Assembly (NCBI GenBank): GCA_001464165.1
Contig: LNEX01000318.1
Location: forward strand, 1-34,131
Direction: 5' to 3'
Origin: a bacterium Ga0077546
GTDB lineage: Bacteria > Cyanobacteriota > Vampirovibrionia > Obscuribacterales > Obscuribacteraceae
Length of the DNA stretch: 34,131 nt
Positions within the stretch are counted from its first letter, which is position 1. Every line of letters begins with the position of its first letter. Of this stretch, positions 15,230-23,520 are shown piece by piece. Under the pieces are notes generated by a model. It searched no databases and was not told the DNA's origin. It saw only the letters and a list, made by a program, of their open reading frames with translations. The translations under genes and the position numbers were made by a program.

Positions 15230-16102
15230 ATGATGCGCACTCTAAGAATTATTCGCCGCGTTTTTATTGAGACCTTCTTGGGCCTGAAGGCTAGTGGCTG
15301 GTCTAACTGGTTAGTCGTCAGTATTTTGGCTGTGGCCCTCACCATATTTGGTGGCGTATTGCAGATGACTATGAGTTTGAAAAATTTGGTCAATGCCTGG
15401 GGCAGCCAAATTGAGATGTCGGCTTATCTTAAAGATAGCTATGACCCTAAAAAGGTCGCCAACGAAATTAGTCAATTGCCTGAAGTAAGGCAAGTTGAAA
15501 TTGTGCCGAAAGATGTTGCTTGGCGCGATATGCAGCATACTTTTAAGATTGCTGTGATTAACAACCCTTTGCCGAATACTTTGCACGTCAAACTGGCTGA
15601 CCCCGAGCAAGTTGAGTTGCTGGCCACCAAGCTCAAGCTATTGCCTTCGGTCGAAACTGTCCGCTCGCCTTTGAAGATTGCCAAGAAAATCACAGAAGTG
15701 CGGCACTTCTTAGAAATTTCTGGCTTCTTTATTACAGCGATTTTGACCACTGCGACTCTCACTGTTATCGGCAATACTATCAATTTAGTAATCAAGGCTC
15801 GTCACAGAGAAATTGAGATCCTTAGCTTGATGGGTGTTGGTCACTTCTATATCAAGTGTCCTTTTGTTTTCCAGGGTGCTGCTTACGGTGCCATTGCCGC
15901 CGTGCTGGCCACCTTAGTGCTATTTGGTATACACCTTTATGTTGACCCCTATGTCAAAGATCAGATTTTGAGTTTGGTGCCCTTCATGCCTCAAAATCTT
16001 GAATTCAGCTTGCTGCAGACAGCTGGATTGATGTGTGCTCTAGGTGTGGCTGTGGGCGCCGGCGGTAGCCTTTGGACCTCGGGCCGCTTCATTAAACTGT
16101 AG
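15230..16102 (+). CDS. ftsX: Cell-division protein FtsX
   Basis: 290 residues, the usual length. The first helix is near residues 27-49, followed by an extracytoplasmic domain beginning IEMSAYLKDSYDPKKVANEI and containing LPEVRQVEIVPKD. Three further helices follow, with the conserved cytoplasmic-edge segment INLVIKARHREIEILSLMGV. Known role: transmembrane partner of FtsE; its outer loop recruits or activates cell-wall hydrolase regulators. No hydrolase activator gene is adjacent here. The barstar gene starts 8 nt downstream, in the same direction. Confidence 0.94.
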   Translation: MMRTLRIIRRVFIETFLGLKASGWSNWLVVSILAVALTIFGGVLQMTMSLKNLVNAWGSQIEMSAYLKDSYDPKKVANEISQLPEVRQVEIVPKDVAWRDMQHTFKIAVINNPLPNTLHVKLADPEQVELLATKLKLLPSVETVRSPLKIAKKITEVRHFLEISGFFITAILTTATLTVIGNTINLVIKARHREIEILSLMGVGHFYIKCPFVFQGAAYGAIAAVLATLVLFGIHLYVDPYVKDQILSLVPFMPQNLEFSLLQTAGLMCALGVAVGAGGSLWTSGRFIKL

Positions 16103-16110
16103 GTATCTTA

Positions 16111-16521
16111 ATGCAGGTCTTTGAAATAGACGGCTGCAATTTTTCTACCCTGGAAGCATTTTATGATGAAATTAGTAGAGTTCTGATACCAGGTATGCCA
16201 GTTGATGGTTGGGGCCGTAACCTTGACGCCTTCAACGATATTCTCAGAGGAGGGTTTGGAACCCCTGATGAGGGTTTCGTTTTGTGTTGGAAGAATTCTG
16301 ATGTCTCCAGACAACAGCTTGGGTTTGTCGAAACCGCACTACAACTGGAACTTCGTCTTGAGCACTGCCATCCGGCGAACAGAACTTTTGTTGCTAGTCA
16401 ACTACAGTTGGCAAAATCTGGGCAAGGAGCAACGGTATTCGATTGGCTTGTGGAAATAATCAAGGATCACGGACCGGGTGGCAGTGAAAGCGAAGATGCA
16501 GTCGAACTGATTTTGGCTTAG
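16111..16521 (+). CDS. Barstar-family ribonuclease inhibitor, solitary
   Basis: 136 residues. The family core is clear: MQVFEIDGCNFSTLEAFYDE at the start, then WGRNLDAFNDILRGGFG, equivalent to the 'yyG.NLDAf.D.L' element of barstar. The rest (VLCWKNSDVSRQQLG, then a Glu-rich C-terminal helix) fits. Known role: acidic inhibitor that plugs the active site of barnase-type RNases. No barnase or other nuclease gene is visible nearby. It starts 8 nt after ftsX with no strong ribosome-binding site, so it may be translated by read-through coupling. Its stop abuts the stop of the opposing protease gene with no spacer. Barstar-like proteins also serve as immunity proteins; the real partner is unknown. 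Confidence 0.85.
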   Translation: MQVFEIDGCNFSTLEAFYDEISRVLIPGMPVDGWGRNLDAFNDILRGGFGTPDEGFVLCWKNSDVSRQQLGFVETALQLELRLEHCHPANRTFVASQLQLAKSGQGATVFDWLVEIIKDHGPGGSESEDAVELILA

Positions 16522-17616
16522 TTATCTAAATCGCTTAAAGTCAGCGACGGTCCAAGGTCTCGGCGTTTCTGGCAGAATCGAGACAAAATAATTTTGCAGG
16601 TCGGTAAGTGGCATGCTGAAAACACCATGATTCATCTGTTGATTTACGGTCGAATAGATGCCGCTGGTGCCCCATGGGTTCCAGACAGTGACAATATCGG
16701 TGCTGGGATTGTACTCAAGAATAGTGAGGCAGTGACCGGAGGTGCCGGTGTTAACAATGCGATGATTGCTCAGAGCCTCAATTAGCTCTTGGCGCAGTTG
16801 CTCAATGCTGGTCGTTTTGGTGGGGTAGCGTATGCAGGAATTGCCGGTCATGAACATCAGCATGCGCGCGCCAGAGCCGCCATGAATCACGACTTCTAAG
16901 GCCTCAGTGGCGTCTCTTCTGGTTTTCTTGTTCTTGTAGATGGCATAGGCTTTTTCACAAACATGCAGCCAGACACCATCTTCGCCGGCGTCGCTATAGC
17001 AAGCGATTTCGGCGTCAGTTGGAGCTGGTACAGCAATCGGCCGGTGGCGAGGAAACGTCACTGTATAGCTTCCGTCACTGTTTTGACTAATCATATCTAT
17101 CACACGCTGAGGTGTATGGTATGCCAGGCCACCAATAGTCGAGAGAAAATAGCAGTCTCCAGTTTTGCCCTGTCTGATTTCCTCAATATGTGGGCGGCCG
17201 TCAGAGAAGAGCAGAGGTGACTCTTGTGCGATTTTTTTTTGATAGGTGTTGAAGAGGCTGACGAGTTTGGGCAGAGCTGTAGTCGTGCCACTGCCAGTAG
17301 TGTTGTTGCTTGAGCAAAGGTCTGCCAAAGTGAATGTCTGTGTACTATTCTCTTCTTTCCAGGCTGTGCGCGAGTAAATCTTAATTGCTGCTAGAGCTGC
17401 AGCTTGATTACCCTTTATGGCTGGGTTTTGCAGAGCTTGGTCGAGTTCATCTTTCGTTAGCACACCATCTCGGTTGCAGTCCCAGTTGGCAAACGATTGC
17501 TTGAAAAGTATTGCCAACCCTACAGCTTCATTATTTTCCGCAGCTAGAACAGAATTGCTTATGAGGCAGAAGCAACTGCTAAGCATTAAAATCAAGACTC
17601 TTAGCTTTGCTGCCAC
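16522..17616 (-). CDS. Secreted calpain-like cysteine protease with EF-hand
   Basis: 364 residues from a GTG at 17616 (AGAGG 7 nt upstream), which gives a clean signal peptide (AAKLRVLILMLSSCFCLISN, cleavage near VLA-A). The same frame extends to a TTG at 17688. Residues 46-57 (DCNRDGVLTKDE) are a complete EF-hand loop with Asp1, Asn3, Asp5, Gly6 and Glu12. The catalytic domain has QGKTGDCYFLSTIGG with C155, the histidine H295 in TSGHCLTILE, and N313 in VWNPWG, in the order and spacing of calpain (C2) proteases. It should therefore be an exported, calcium-responsive protease or protease-like protein. Eukaryotic calpains carry several EF-hands C-terminal to the protease, so the N-terminal single EF-hand is a different arrangement. 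Substrate unknown. Confidence 0.85.
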   Translation of the reverse strand: MAAKLRVLILMLSSCFCLISNSVLAAENNEAVGLAILFKQSFANWDCNRDGVLTKDELDQALQNPAIKGNQAAALAAIKIYSRTAWKEENSTQTFTLADLCSSNNTTGSGTTTALPKLVSLFNTYQKKIAQESPLLFSDGRPHIEEIRQGKTGDCYFLSTIGGLAYHTPQRVIDMISQNSDGSYTVTFPRHRPIAVPAPTDAEIACYSDAGEDGVWLHVCEKAYAIYKNKKTRRDATEALEVVIHGGSGARMLMFMTGNSCIRYPTKTTSIEQLRQELIEALSNHRIVNTGTSGHCLTILEYNPSTDIVTVWNPWGTSGIYSTVNQQMNHGVFSMPLTDLQNYFVSILPETPRPWTVADFKRFR

Positions 17617-17775
17617 TACTAAACCTCTGACCTTTAAAACCGCTCTTCTAAAATTTTCTTTGCGGTAATGCTTGAATAAATTTTCCAAGCTTAGCTATAT
17701 TCTAAACACCGCTTTATTGAGGTTTAGAATTTAATTGGCCGGCGCATAAACCCATTAGGTTTCGGAGTTGTTGTC

Positions 17776-18114
17776 ATGAATGTCAAGTTTGGTTTGCCCT
17801 TAGCCGCTCTGGCTCTCTTTGCTGTTGCTTTCCTACCCTGCACTGCCAAGGATGTAGCAAAAAAGACTACAGGGGCTGAAGCATTTAAAATGTATTGCGC
17901 CAGCTGCCATGCTGGTGGTGGAAACAAAGTTGATCCCAATCATCCTTTGGCTGGTTCGACTCAACTTGCTAGCATCGTTAGATTCAAAGATTATCTCAGC
18001 TCCCCGCCCGGTCACATGCCTTACTATGAGACTTTGGTCAAAGACAAGGCGACTTTAGAAGCCCTGCATAAATACTGCAAAACTTTGAAAAAGGCACCAG
18101 GTGAGCGGGCTTAG
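17776..18114 (+). CDS. Small exported c-type cytochrome
   Basis: 112 residues; GGAG lies 8 nt before the ATG. A signal peptide (hydrophobic core LPLAALALFAVAFLP) is followed by one heme-binding CASCH (C41, C44, H45) and a likely axial methionine M81 in GHMPYY, the class I cytochrome c arrangement. The mature part is about 85 residues. It should act as a soluble or loosely bound periplasmic electron carrier. No oxidase or reductase gene is adjacent to name its partner. It converges on the ATPase gene with 8 nt between the stops. Confidence 0.88.
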   Translation: MNVKFGLPLAALALFAVAFLPCTAKDVAKKTTGAEAFKMYCASCHAGGGNKVDPNHPLAGSTQLASIVRFKDYLSSPPGHMPYYETLVKDKATLEALHKYCKTLKKAPGERA

Positions 18115-18122
18115 TCATACTT

Positions 18123-20609
18123 TTAGTTAGACACGCTTTTAGCTCCCAGTGCCTTTAATGGTATAGAGAGTACTTGTGTGGCTAGGGCTGCAGAGACTAC
18201 AAGTAAGAGCTGGGCGTTGCTTAACGAGGCAGTGTTGAGCACGCTCTGTAGTGGCGGTATATAGAGGGCGGCTGCAAGCAGAGCTAAGTTGATTGCCGTG
18301 CTAGCTAACATAGGTCCATTTTTATACCAGGCAACATCGGTTGCGTAACCTCTCACTGATAACCAAGACCATGATTGCATAATGAGCGCAAATGACAGAG
18401 CGGCGAGGGCCACTGTGGCAGCATTAGCTTGGTCGAGATAGGTTTGGTTGTAGAGCACCGCTGCTAAAATAATGCTTCCTAGAAGGGCGCTGCGGGTGAC
18501 AATTTGAATCTGTTCGTATCTATCCATTAGTTGTTCTGTTTGCTTACGCGGCTGCTGCTTCATTACTTCGCTTGAGCCTTTTTGCAGGACAATTCCTAGG
18601 CCGGGAAAGACGTGCATAATCAAATTGAGGTAGAGCAACTGCAGAGGCTCAAGGAAGAGGCCTGTATTGGCCAACAAACCCAGCATTATCGCTACTACCG
18701 AGGTCAAGCTTGCTGTCAGCAAGTAGCCCACAGCACGACTGATATTGGCGTAGGTAATGCGCCCTTGTTGCACTGCTTTGACGATGGTGGCGAAATTGTC
18801 ATCTGTTATCACCAGGTCTGATGCTTCTCGGGCTAAGTCAGTACCGGTTTCGCCCATGGCGATACCAATGTTTGACTGTCGCAAGGCTGGTGCGTCATTG
18901 ACGCCGTCACCGGTCATCGGCTTCATTTCAGGTGTCACTCTAGCCAAGAGAGATACTTGTTTAAGGGTCTCCTTAAACTGTTCGTCGGTTAGTTTCTGTA
19001 GATCGCTGCCAATCAATATTTGTTGGTCTGAGTTTTGTGAAGTGAATATGCCTAATTCTTTGGCGATTGATTTGGCTGTTTCGAGCTGATCGCCAGTGAG
19101 CATAACTAAGCGAATACCGGCTTTTTGGCAGGTCTCAATAGCGGCTTGAACGTTTTCTTTCGGGCGGTCAGACATGGCCACTAGGCCAAGCAAAACCATT
19201 TTCTCTTCTAAGGTCTCAAGCTGGTCTTTGTGCGGAATACTTTCAACATAGCGGCTGGCCACCGCCAGCACACGTAGCCCACGTTTTGCTAGTTCCTGGT
19301 TTCTAGTTCTAAACCAAGAGCGCATGTCATCTTCAAGAGCGATGTCACCACTGGCAGTGCGAATATTGCTGCATAAATCTAGTACAACCCCGGGTGAACC
19401 TTTTAGGAATAATATGTGGTCACCGCGCTCTGGGTGCTGGTGAACTGTAGACATACGTTTGCGCTCTAGGTCAAATGGTACTTCGGCTATGCGCGGAAAC
19501 TGCTCTAATATTTGTTCGTGTTTGAGGCCGAGTTTCATAGCAGCTGTAATCAGCGCACCTTCAGTGGGGTCGCCATGAACAAGCCATAGCTCTTCACTCC
19601 CCTCACTAGAAGAGGTGCTTGCCTTATGCTCAAGTTTGGCATCGTTGCAGGCTGCAATGGCAGTCAAGAACTCATTGACTCGCTTGGTTAGCTCGTCAAT
19701 CTTGCAGACTTGGCCGTTGCTTGTCAGTTCGCCCACTGGTTCATAGCCGTGACCTGATAATTTCAGCTCAAGTCCGTCTAAAACAATGTCGGTAACCATC
19801 ATTTTATTTTCAGTCAGGGTGCCAGTCTTGTCTGTACAAATAACTGTGGTGCAGCCCAGAGTTTCTACTGCCGCTAAGCGCCTAACTAGCGCTTTAGAGC
19901 GAACCATTCTGCGGATACCTGCTGCTAGAGCCAGAGTGGCAATCACAGGCAGGCCCTCTGGTATGGCGGCAACTGCTAAGGCAATGCTAGTTTCGAGCAT
20001 CCTCTCGAGGCTGGCATTTTTTAAAATACCAATTAGCCCAAAGACTACACAGAGCACAATGACAAGCAAGCTAAGTTGCTGACCGAGGGTATCGAGTGAC
20101 TTTGTTAGCGGTGTTTCCCCTGATATCACTTCTTGTAAAATCAGGCCGAGCTTACCCATCTTTGTTTTGGCGCCAGTAGCCACAACTACGCATATGGCTC
20201 GCCCGCCTAGGACGCTTGTGCCTTGATAGACCATTCTCTCTTCGAGGTCCTCAGCTTCAGCCGATTTCCAGACAGGCACACTCTCACCAGTTAAATGCGA
20301 CTGATCAAGCGAAAAAGCAGCACTTTCCAAAATGCTCAAATCAGCTGGCGCGCGATTGCCAGCCTCTAGTAACACAATGTCGCCGTAAACAAGCTCGGTT
20401 ACAGGTAGCTCAATGTCTCCACCAGCCCGCCTTACCCTGGCAGTGGCTCCAGCTAGTTTGGCCAGGCTGTTGAGTGAGACCTTGGCCCGATATTCGGTTA
20501 AAAAGCCAATAGCCGCATTAATTACCAGAGCGACAAGAATGCCCGCTGTTTGCAAATACTCTTTCATAGCAAAAGAGACTACGGTTGCAACCAAGAGCAA
20601 AATAACCAC
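18123..20609 (-). CDS. P-type cation ATPase, N-terminus lost by frameshift and with internal gap
   Basis: 828 residues from the GTG at 20609. Type II P-type ATPase signatures: TGES (107-110), PEGLP (217-221), the phosphorylated D260 in CTDKTGTLTE, KGSPG (403-407) and TGDGVNDAPAL (566-576), with hydrophobic segments at both ends. Three oddities. The N-terminal cytoplasmic domain is in another frame (20579-20731). TPEMK is followed by only one residue before MTGDGVND, where relatives have about 15. In the M6 segment LNLIMHVFPG, H666 replaces the Asp that binds Ca2+ in Ca2+-ATPases (N-L-V-T-D-G-L-P in SERCA), so the transported ion is uncertain. It may be a decaying gene, or the sequence may carry assembly errors. 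Confidence 0.85.
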   Translation of the reverse strand: MVILLLVATVVSFAMKEYLQTAGILVALVINAAIGFLTEYRAKVSLNSLAKLAGATARVRRAGGDIELPVTELVYGDIVLLEAGNRAPADLSILESAAFSLDQSHLTGESVPVWKSAEAEDLEERMVYQGTSVLGGRAICVVVATGAKTKMGKLGLILQEVISGETPLTKSLDTLGQQLSLLVIVLCVVFGLIGILKNASLERMLETSIALAVAAIPEGLPVIATLALAAGIRRMVRSKALVRRLAAVETLGCTTVICTDKTGTLTENKMMVTDIVLDGLELKLSGHGYEPVGELTSNGQVCKIDELTKRVNEFLTAIAACNDAKLEHKASTSSSEGSEELWLVHGDPTEGALITAAMKLGLKHEQILEQFPRIAEVPFDLERKRMSTVHQHPERGDHILFLKGSPGVVLDLCSNIRTASGDIALEDDMRSWFRTRNQELAKRGLRVLAVASRYVESIPHKDQLETLEEKMVLLGLVAMSDRPKENVQAAIETCQKAGIRLVMLTGDQLETAKSIAKELGIFTSQNSDQQILIGSDLQKLTDEQFKETLKQVSLLARVTPEMKPMTGDGVNDAPALRQSNIGIAMGETGTDLAREASDLVITDDNFATIVKAVQQGRITYANISRAVGYLLTASLTSVVAIMLGLLANTGLFLEPLQLLYLNLIMHVFPGLGIVLQKGSSEVMKQQPRKQTEQLMDRYEQIQIVTRSALLGSIILAAVLYNQTYLDQANAATVALAALSFALIMQSWSWLSVRGYATDVAWYKNGPMLASTAINLALLAAALYIPPLQSVLNTASLSNAQLLLVVSAALATQVLSIPLKALGAKSVSN

Positions 20610-20731
20610 GCTCGACTTGAAAGCTCGTTGGGGCCGTCTGCTTTTAGTCTTTGCTCGGCCTGCTCTTGTGATAGGCCTGTATTCTTGTCGGTAGCTGGTA
20701 AGGGCTCCAGCACTGCTAAATTTTCAGTCAT
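20579..20731 (-). pseudogene. N-terminal fragment of the P-type ATPase, out of frame
   Basis: From the ATG at 20731 (or 20737) a 50-residue frame reads MTENLAVLEPL, then TGLSQEQAEQRLKADGPNEL, the standard N-terminal domain of type II cation ATPases, before a TAG at 20579. In relatives about 18 residues separate GPNEL from the first membrane helix. Here the helix (VVILLLVATVVSF) begins in the -1 frame only four or five codons later. A loss of about 40 nt (3n+1) near 20605-20625 explains both the frame change and the short distance. Confidence 0.75.
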
Positions 20732-20800
20732 GGGCATTATGTTAGCAGCGTTGCCCCTCAGTGGGTATTACTTAGTAATGCATTTAGCTGCGAGATAAAG

Positions 20801-22249
20801 ATGGATGTCAACACGTCGAACTCTGATGATGGACTGAGAGTTGGTATCAGTTCATTTGCTGCCTGGATGCTCGGCGTAGGATCGATTATTGGTTCAATGG
20901 CTTGGCTCATTCATGGGCCGATGCTGGCTCGCTCAGGGGCTCTAGCTGCCATTGTCGCCTGGCTCATCGCTGGGGCAATGTCACTGCCGCTAGCTCTAAT
21001 TTTGATGGAACTAGCCTCAATGTTTCCTCAGGCTGGTGGCCCTTATGTTTATAAGTTTTATGCTCTAAAGCGCCTCGTGCCAGGCAGCGGCGAGATGCTT
21101 GGTTTCTTAACAGGTTGGTTGTTTTGGATAGCAATTATTGTTGGCCTTGCTTGCATGGCTAACGGTCTGGCTAGTTTACTGGCTGCGGCTTTTTTTGCTA
21201 ATCCGCAAAATGCGCCAATTTGGTTTGCACCATTAGTGATTGTCGCGCTTAGTGTGGTCACTACGTTACTCAATCTGCAAACAGTAAGTACGGCAGCTTC
21301 AATAAATATTGTATTTACTTTAATGAAAGTAGCGATGGCGATTGTTTTTTGTCTGCTGGTTTTGTTGCACCCAGGAGCTTCCCTTGATAATCTCGTCAAG
21401 TGCCCTGTTGACTCTTTATCCGGCTCGTTATGGAGCAAAGTGGCCTCGGTCTTTATGCTGGCTATGGCTGGTTTTTCGTTTATGGAAATGACTGGTTGCA
21501 TGTCAGCTGAAACCAGAGATGCTCGCAAGAGTGTTCCCCGTGCGGTATTTTTGACACTACTGACGGTGACAGCGATTTATTTAGTGATTTGTATTTCTAT
21601 TGCTTCAGTCGCACCGCTAACTCTTAGTGCCGACAAGACAACTTTGGTTCTTGTGGGCAGTACTGTGCAGGCCACCTGCCCCGCCTTAGCAGGAGCTATC
21701 GCTGGGCCGATTGGCGGCATTTTGTTTACTGCTGCGGTAGTCTCTTCAATTGTCGGCTGCGGGTTTACGGCTTTGCTTGGCATTTCGCGAGTGAGTTATT
21801 CTATGGCGAAAACAAAGCTCTTTCCTCTTCAGTTTGGCCAACTCTGCCCTAGGACCGGTGTGCCCAAGTATGCTCTCTGGTTTCAGTTTTGGTGCATGAC
21901 AATTATTGCATTGGCAGCATGTTTGTTTAGTCATACCTCGCTATTCCCCGATGCCTACACGTTCTTAGCTGAAGTATTCGGCTTTATGTATGCCTTTGTC
22001 GCTATGCTTTACGGCATTTGTGTGGTTTCACTGCGCTATAGCGACCCCGATATGGAGCGACCTTTTCGCATTGGCAGACGCGGCAATTGGCTCGTTTGGT
22101 TCGTTGCTAGTTTGACTGTTGGCGTCTGGGGATATGCTGCTTTCTTTTGTGTCAATTGGGTGCATCAAGCTGCTGGTTTAGCTGTTCTGCTTGCTGGTCT
22201 GCCAATTTATTTTTACTACAAACATGCTAATCAAGAAATTGACAAATAG
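20801..22249 (+). CDS. APC-superfamily amino-acid permease
   Basis: 482 residues with about twelve hydrophobic segments. The start of helix 1 has the substrate-binding glycine element GVGSIIGSMAW, and helix 3 follows MFPQAGGPYVYKFYAL, the amphipathic stretch typical of APC transporters. A later motif (FSFMEMTGCMSAETRDARKSVPRAV) matches the 'F.G.e.....E..nP....P.a' region with deviations. Known role of the family: proton-coupled uptake or exchange of amino acids or amines. Substrate cannot be read from sequence. It is divergent from the ATPase N-terminal fragment with only ~60 nt between them, so the two promoters must be compact. Confidence 0.88.
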   Translation: MDVNTSNSDDGLRVGISSFAAWMLGVGSIIGSMAWLIHGPMLARSGALAAIVAWLIAGAMSLPLALILMELASMFPQAGGPYVYKFYALKRLVPGSGEMLGFLTGWLFWIAIIVGLACMANGLASLLAAAFFANPQNAPIWFAPLVIVALSVVTTLLNLQTVSTAASINIVFTLMKVAMAIVFCLLVLLHPGASLDNLVKCPVDSLSGSLWSKVASVFMLAMAGFSFMEMTGCMSAETRDARKSVPRAVFLTLLTVTAIYLVICISIASVAPLTLSADKTTLVLVGSTVQATCPALAGAIAGPIGGILFTAAVVSSIVGCGFTALLGISRVSYSMAKTKLFPLQFGQLCPRTGVPKYALWFQFWCMTIIALAACLFSHTSLFPDAYTFLAEVFGFMYAFVAMLYGICVVSLRYSDPDMERPFRIGRRGNWLVWFVASLTVGVWGYAAFFCVNWVHQAAGLAVLLAGLPIYFYYKHANQEIDK

Positions 22250-22273
22250 TGTGAACGCAAAAAGACTAGCCAA

Positions 22274-22309
22274 AAAAAAGAGAAGAAGGCGAAGCCTCTT
22301 CTCTTTTTT
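22274..22309. terminator. Bidirectional intrinsic terminator
   Basis: AAAAAAGAGAAGAAGGC (22274-22290) pairs with GCCTCTTCTCTTTTTT (22294-22309) around a GAA loop with one bulged A. The stem is flanked by A and T runs, so it works on both strands. It sits between the convergent permease and cyclophilin genes. Confidence 0.9.
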
Positions 22310-22327
22310 GTAGTTGTTTTGTTTGGT

Positions 22328-22798
22328 CTATTTAACAGCAGCTTGAACAACAGATACTTTGTTCATTTTGTCGCCTTTGCGCAATTGCATGAAAACGCCA
22401 TCACCTTCAATTACTTTACCGAAGACGGCATAATTCATATCGAGGAAATTAGCTGGTCCAAGGGTTATGTAAAACTGACTGCTGGCTGAATCAGGATCGT
22501 TAGAGCGAGCCATGGCAACCACGCCAGCAGAATCATGCTTGAGATGTGGTTTTACTTCCAGTTTGATATTGCGCTTCTTTCCAGTCGCCGGATCTGAATA
22601 TCCGCCAGTACCAGAACCAGTCGGGCAACCACCTTGGATGCAGAAGCCTGGCTCGTAGCGGTGGAAATTGAGACCATTGTAGAAGCCTTTTTCCACTAGA
22701 TCGAGGAAGTTATTGGCTGTGATTGGGGCTTCTGTCTGATGTACTTGAATCTTGATCGTACCTTTGTCGGTTTCGATCGCCACGATTGGATCTGTCAT
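22328..22798 (-). CDS. Cyclophilin-type peptidyl-prolyl isomerase, cytoplasmic
   Basis: 156 residues. Family motifs: [19 protein letters not shown] with the catalytic arginine R47, [10 protein letters not shown], and ASSQFYITL (105-113), then [11 protein letters not shown]. No signal peptide. Known role: speeds cis-trans isomerisation of Xaa-Pro bonds in protein folding. It closely resembles the next upstream gene, which adds a signal peptide, so the pair are cytoplasmic and exported paralogues from a tandem duplication. About 95 nt separate them. Confidence 0.94.
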   Translation of the reverse strand: MTDPIVAIETDKGTIKIQVHQTEAPITANNFLDLVEKGFYNGLNFHRYEPGFCIQGGCPTGSGTGGYSDPATGKKRNIKLEVKPHLKHDSAGVVAMARSNDPDSASSQFYITLGPANFLDMNYAVFGKVIEGDGVFMQLRKGDKMNKVSVVQAAVK

Positions 22799-22893
22799 TC
22801 GTCTTTGCCCTCTGCAGTAAGCCTAGGCTCTACTGAGGGCTTCCTCCGTTTAACTAATAACTGGGTAATTTTAGCATCTGTATATAAATTAGG

Positions 22894-23490
22894 TTACTTG
22901 CCTGGGTCGACCACGGTCACTTTGGTCATCTTGTCGCCTTTGCGCAGAGCCATGGCATTGTCTAGGCCCTCGACTACTCTGCCGAATACGGCATAATCGC
23001 CATCAAGAAAAGAAGCTTGTCCAAGAGTAATATAGAACTGACAGCTGGCCGAGTTTCTGCTGCTTGAACGGGCCATGGCAAGAACGCCAGCGGCATCGTG
23101 CTTCAAATTTGGTTTGATTTCTAAATTAATGCGGCGAATTCGATTAGTCTTAGGGTCTACATAGTTGCCAGTGCCGGTGCCATCTGGGTCGCCACCTTGA
23201 ATGCAGAACCCTGGTTCGTAGCGGTGGAAAGTCAAGCCGTTGTAGAAGCCTTTGCCCACTAAGTCTAAGAAGTTATAGGAAGTTTGTGGCACTTCAGTCT
23301 TGTAGACTACTAGTTTGATTGGACCTTTTGTGGTCTCCATCATCACCAGTGCATCGCCCACATTTTTCTTTACGGCTGCTCCTTTTGAAGAAGGTGCTGC
23401 CATGGCTGGGCTAGCGGCCATGCCAATCAATAAAGGTGCCAGTAGTGATACTGCCGACAGTGCTGATATGGCTCTCTTGAGCTTAGACAT
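22894..23490 (-). CDS. Cyclophilin-type peptidyl-prolyl isomerase, exported
   Basis: 198 residues with a very strong ribosome-binding site (GAGGAGG) before the ATG. Residues 1-31 are a signal peptide ending AMA-A. The cyclophilin domain follows: SYNFLDLVGKGFYNGLTFHR with R90, [11 protein letters not shown] and ASCQFYITLGQASF. It should assist folding of exported proteins in the periplasm. Paralogue of the downstream cytoplasmic copy. The genes on its upstream side also encode exported proteins, which fits an envelope role. Confidence 0.94.
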   Translation of the reverse strand: MSKLKRAISALSAVSLLAPLLIGMAASPAMAAPSSKGAAVKKNVGDALVMMETTKGPIKLVVYKTEVPQTSYNFLDLVGKGFYNGLTFHRYEPGFCIQGGDPDGTGTGNYVDPKTNRIRRINLEIKPNLKHDAAGVLAMARSSSRNSASCQFYITLGQASFLDGDYAVFGRVVEGLDNAMALRKGDKMTKVTVVDPGK

Positions 23491-23520
23491 TTATTCCTCC
23501 TCAGGATCTCTCTTACTGTT

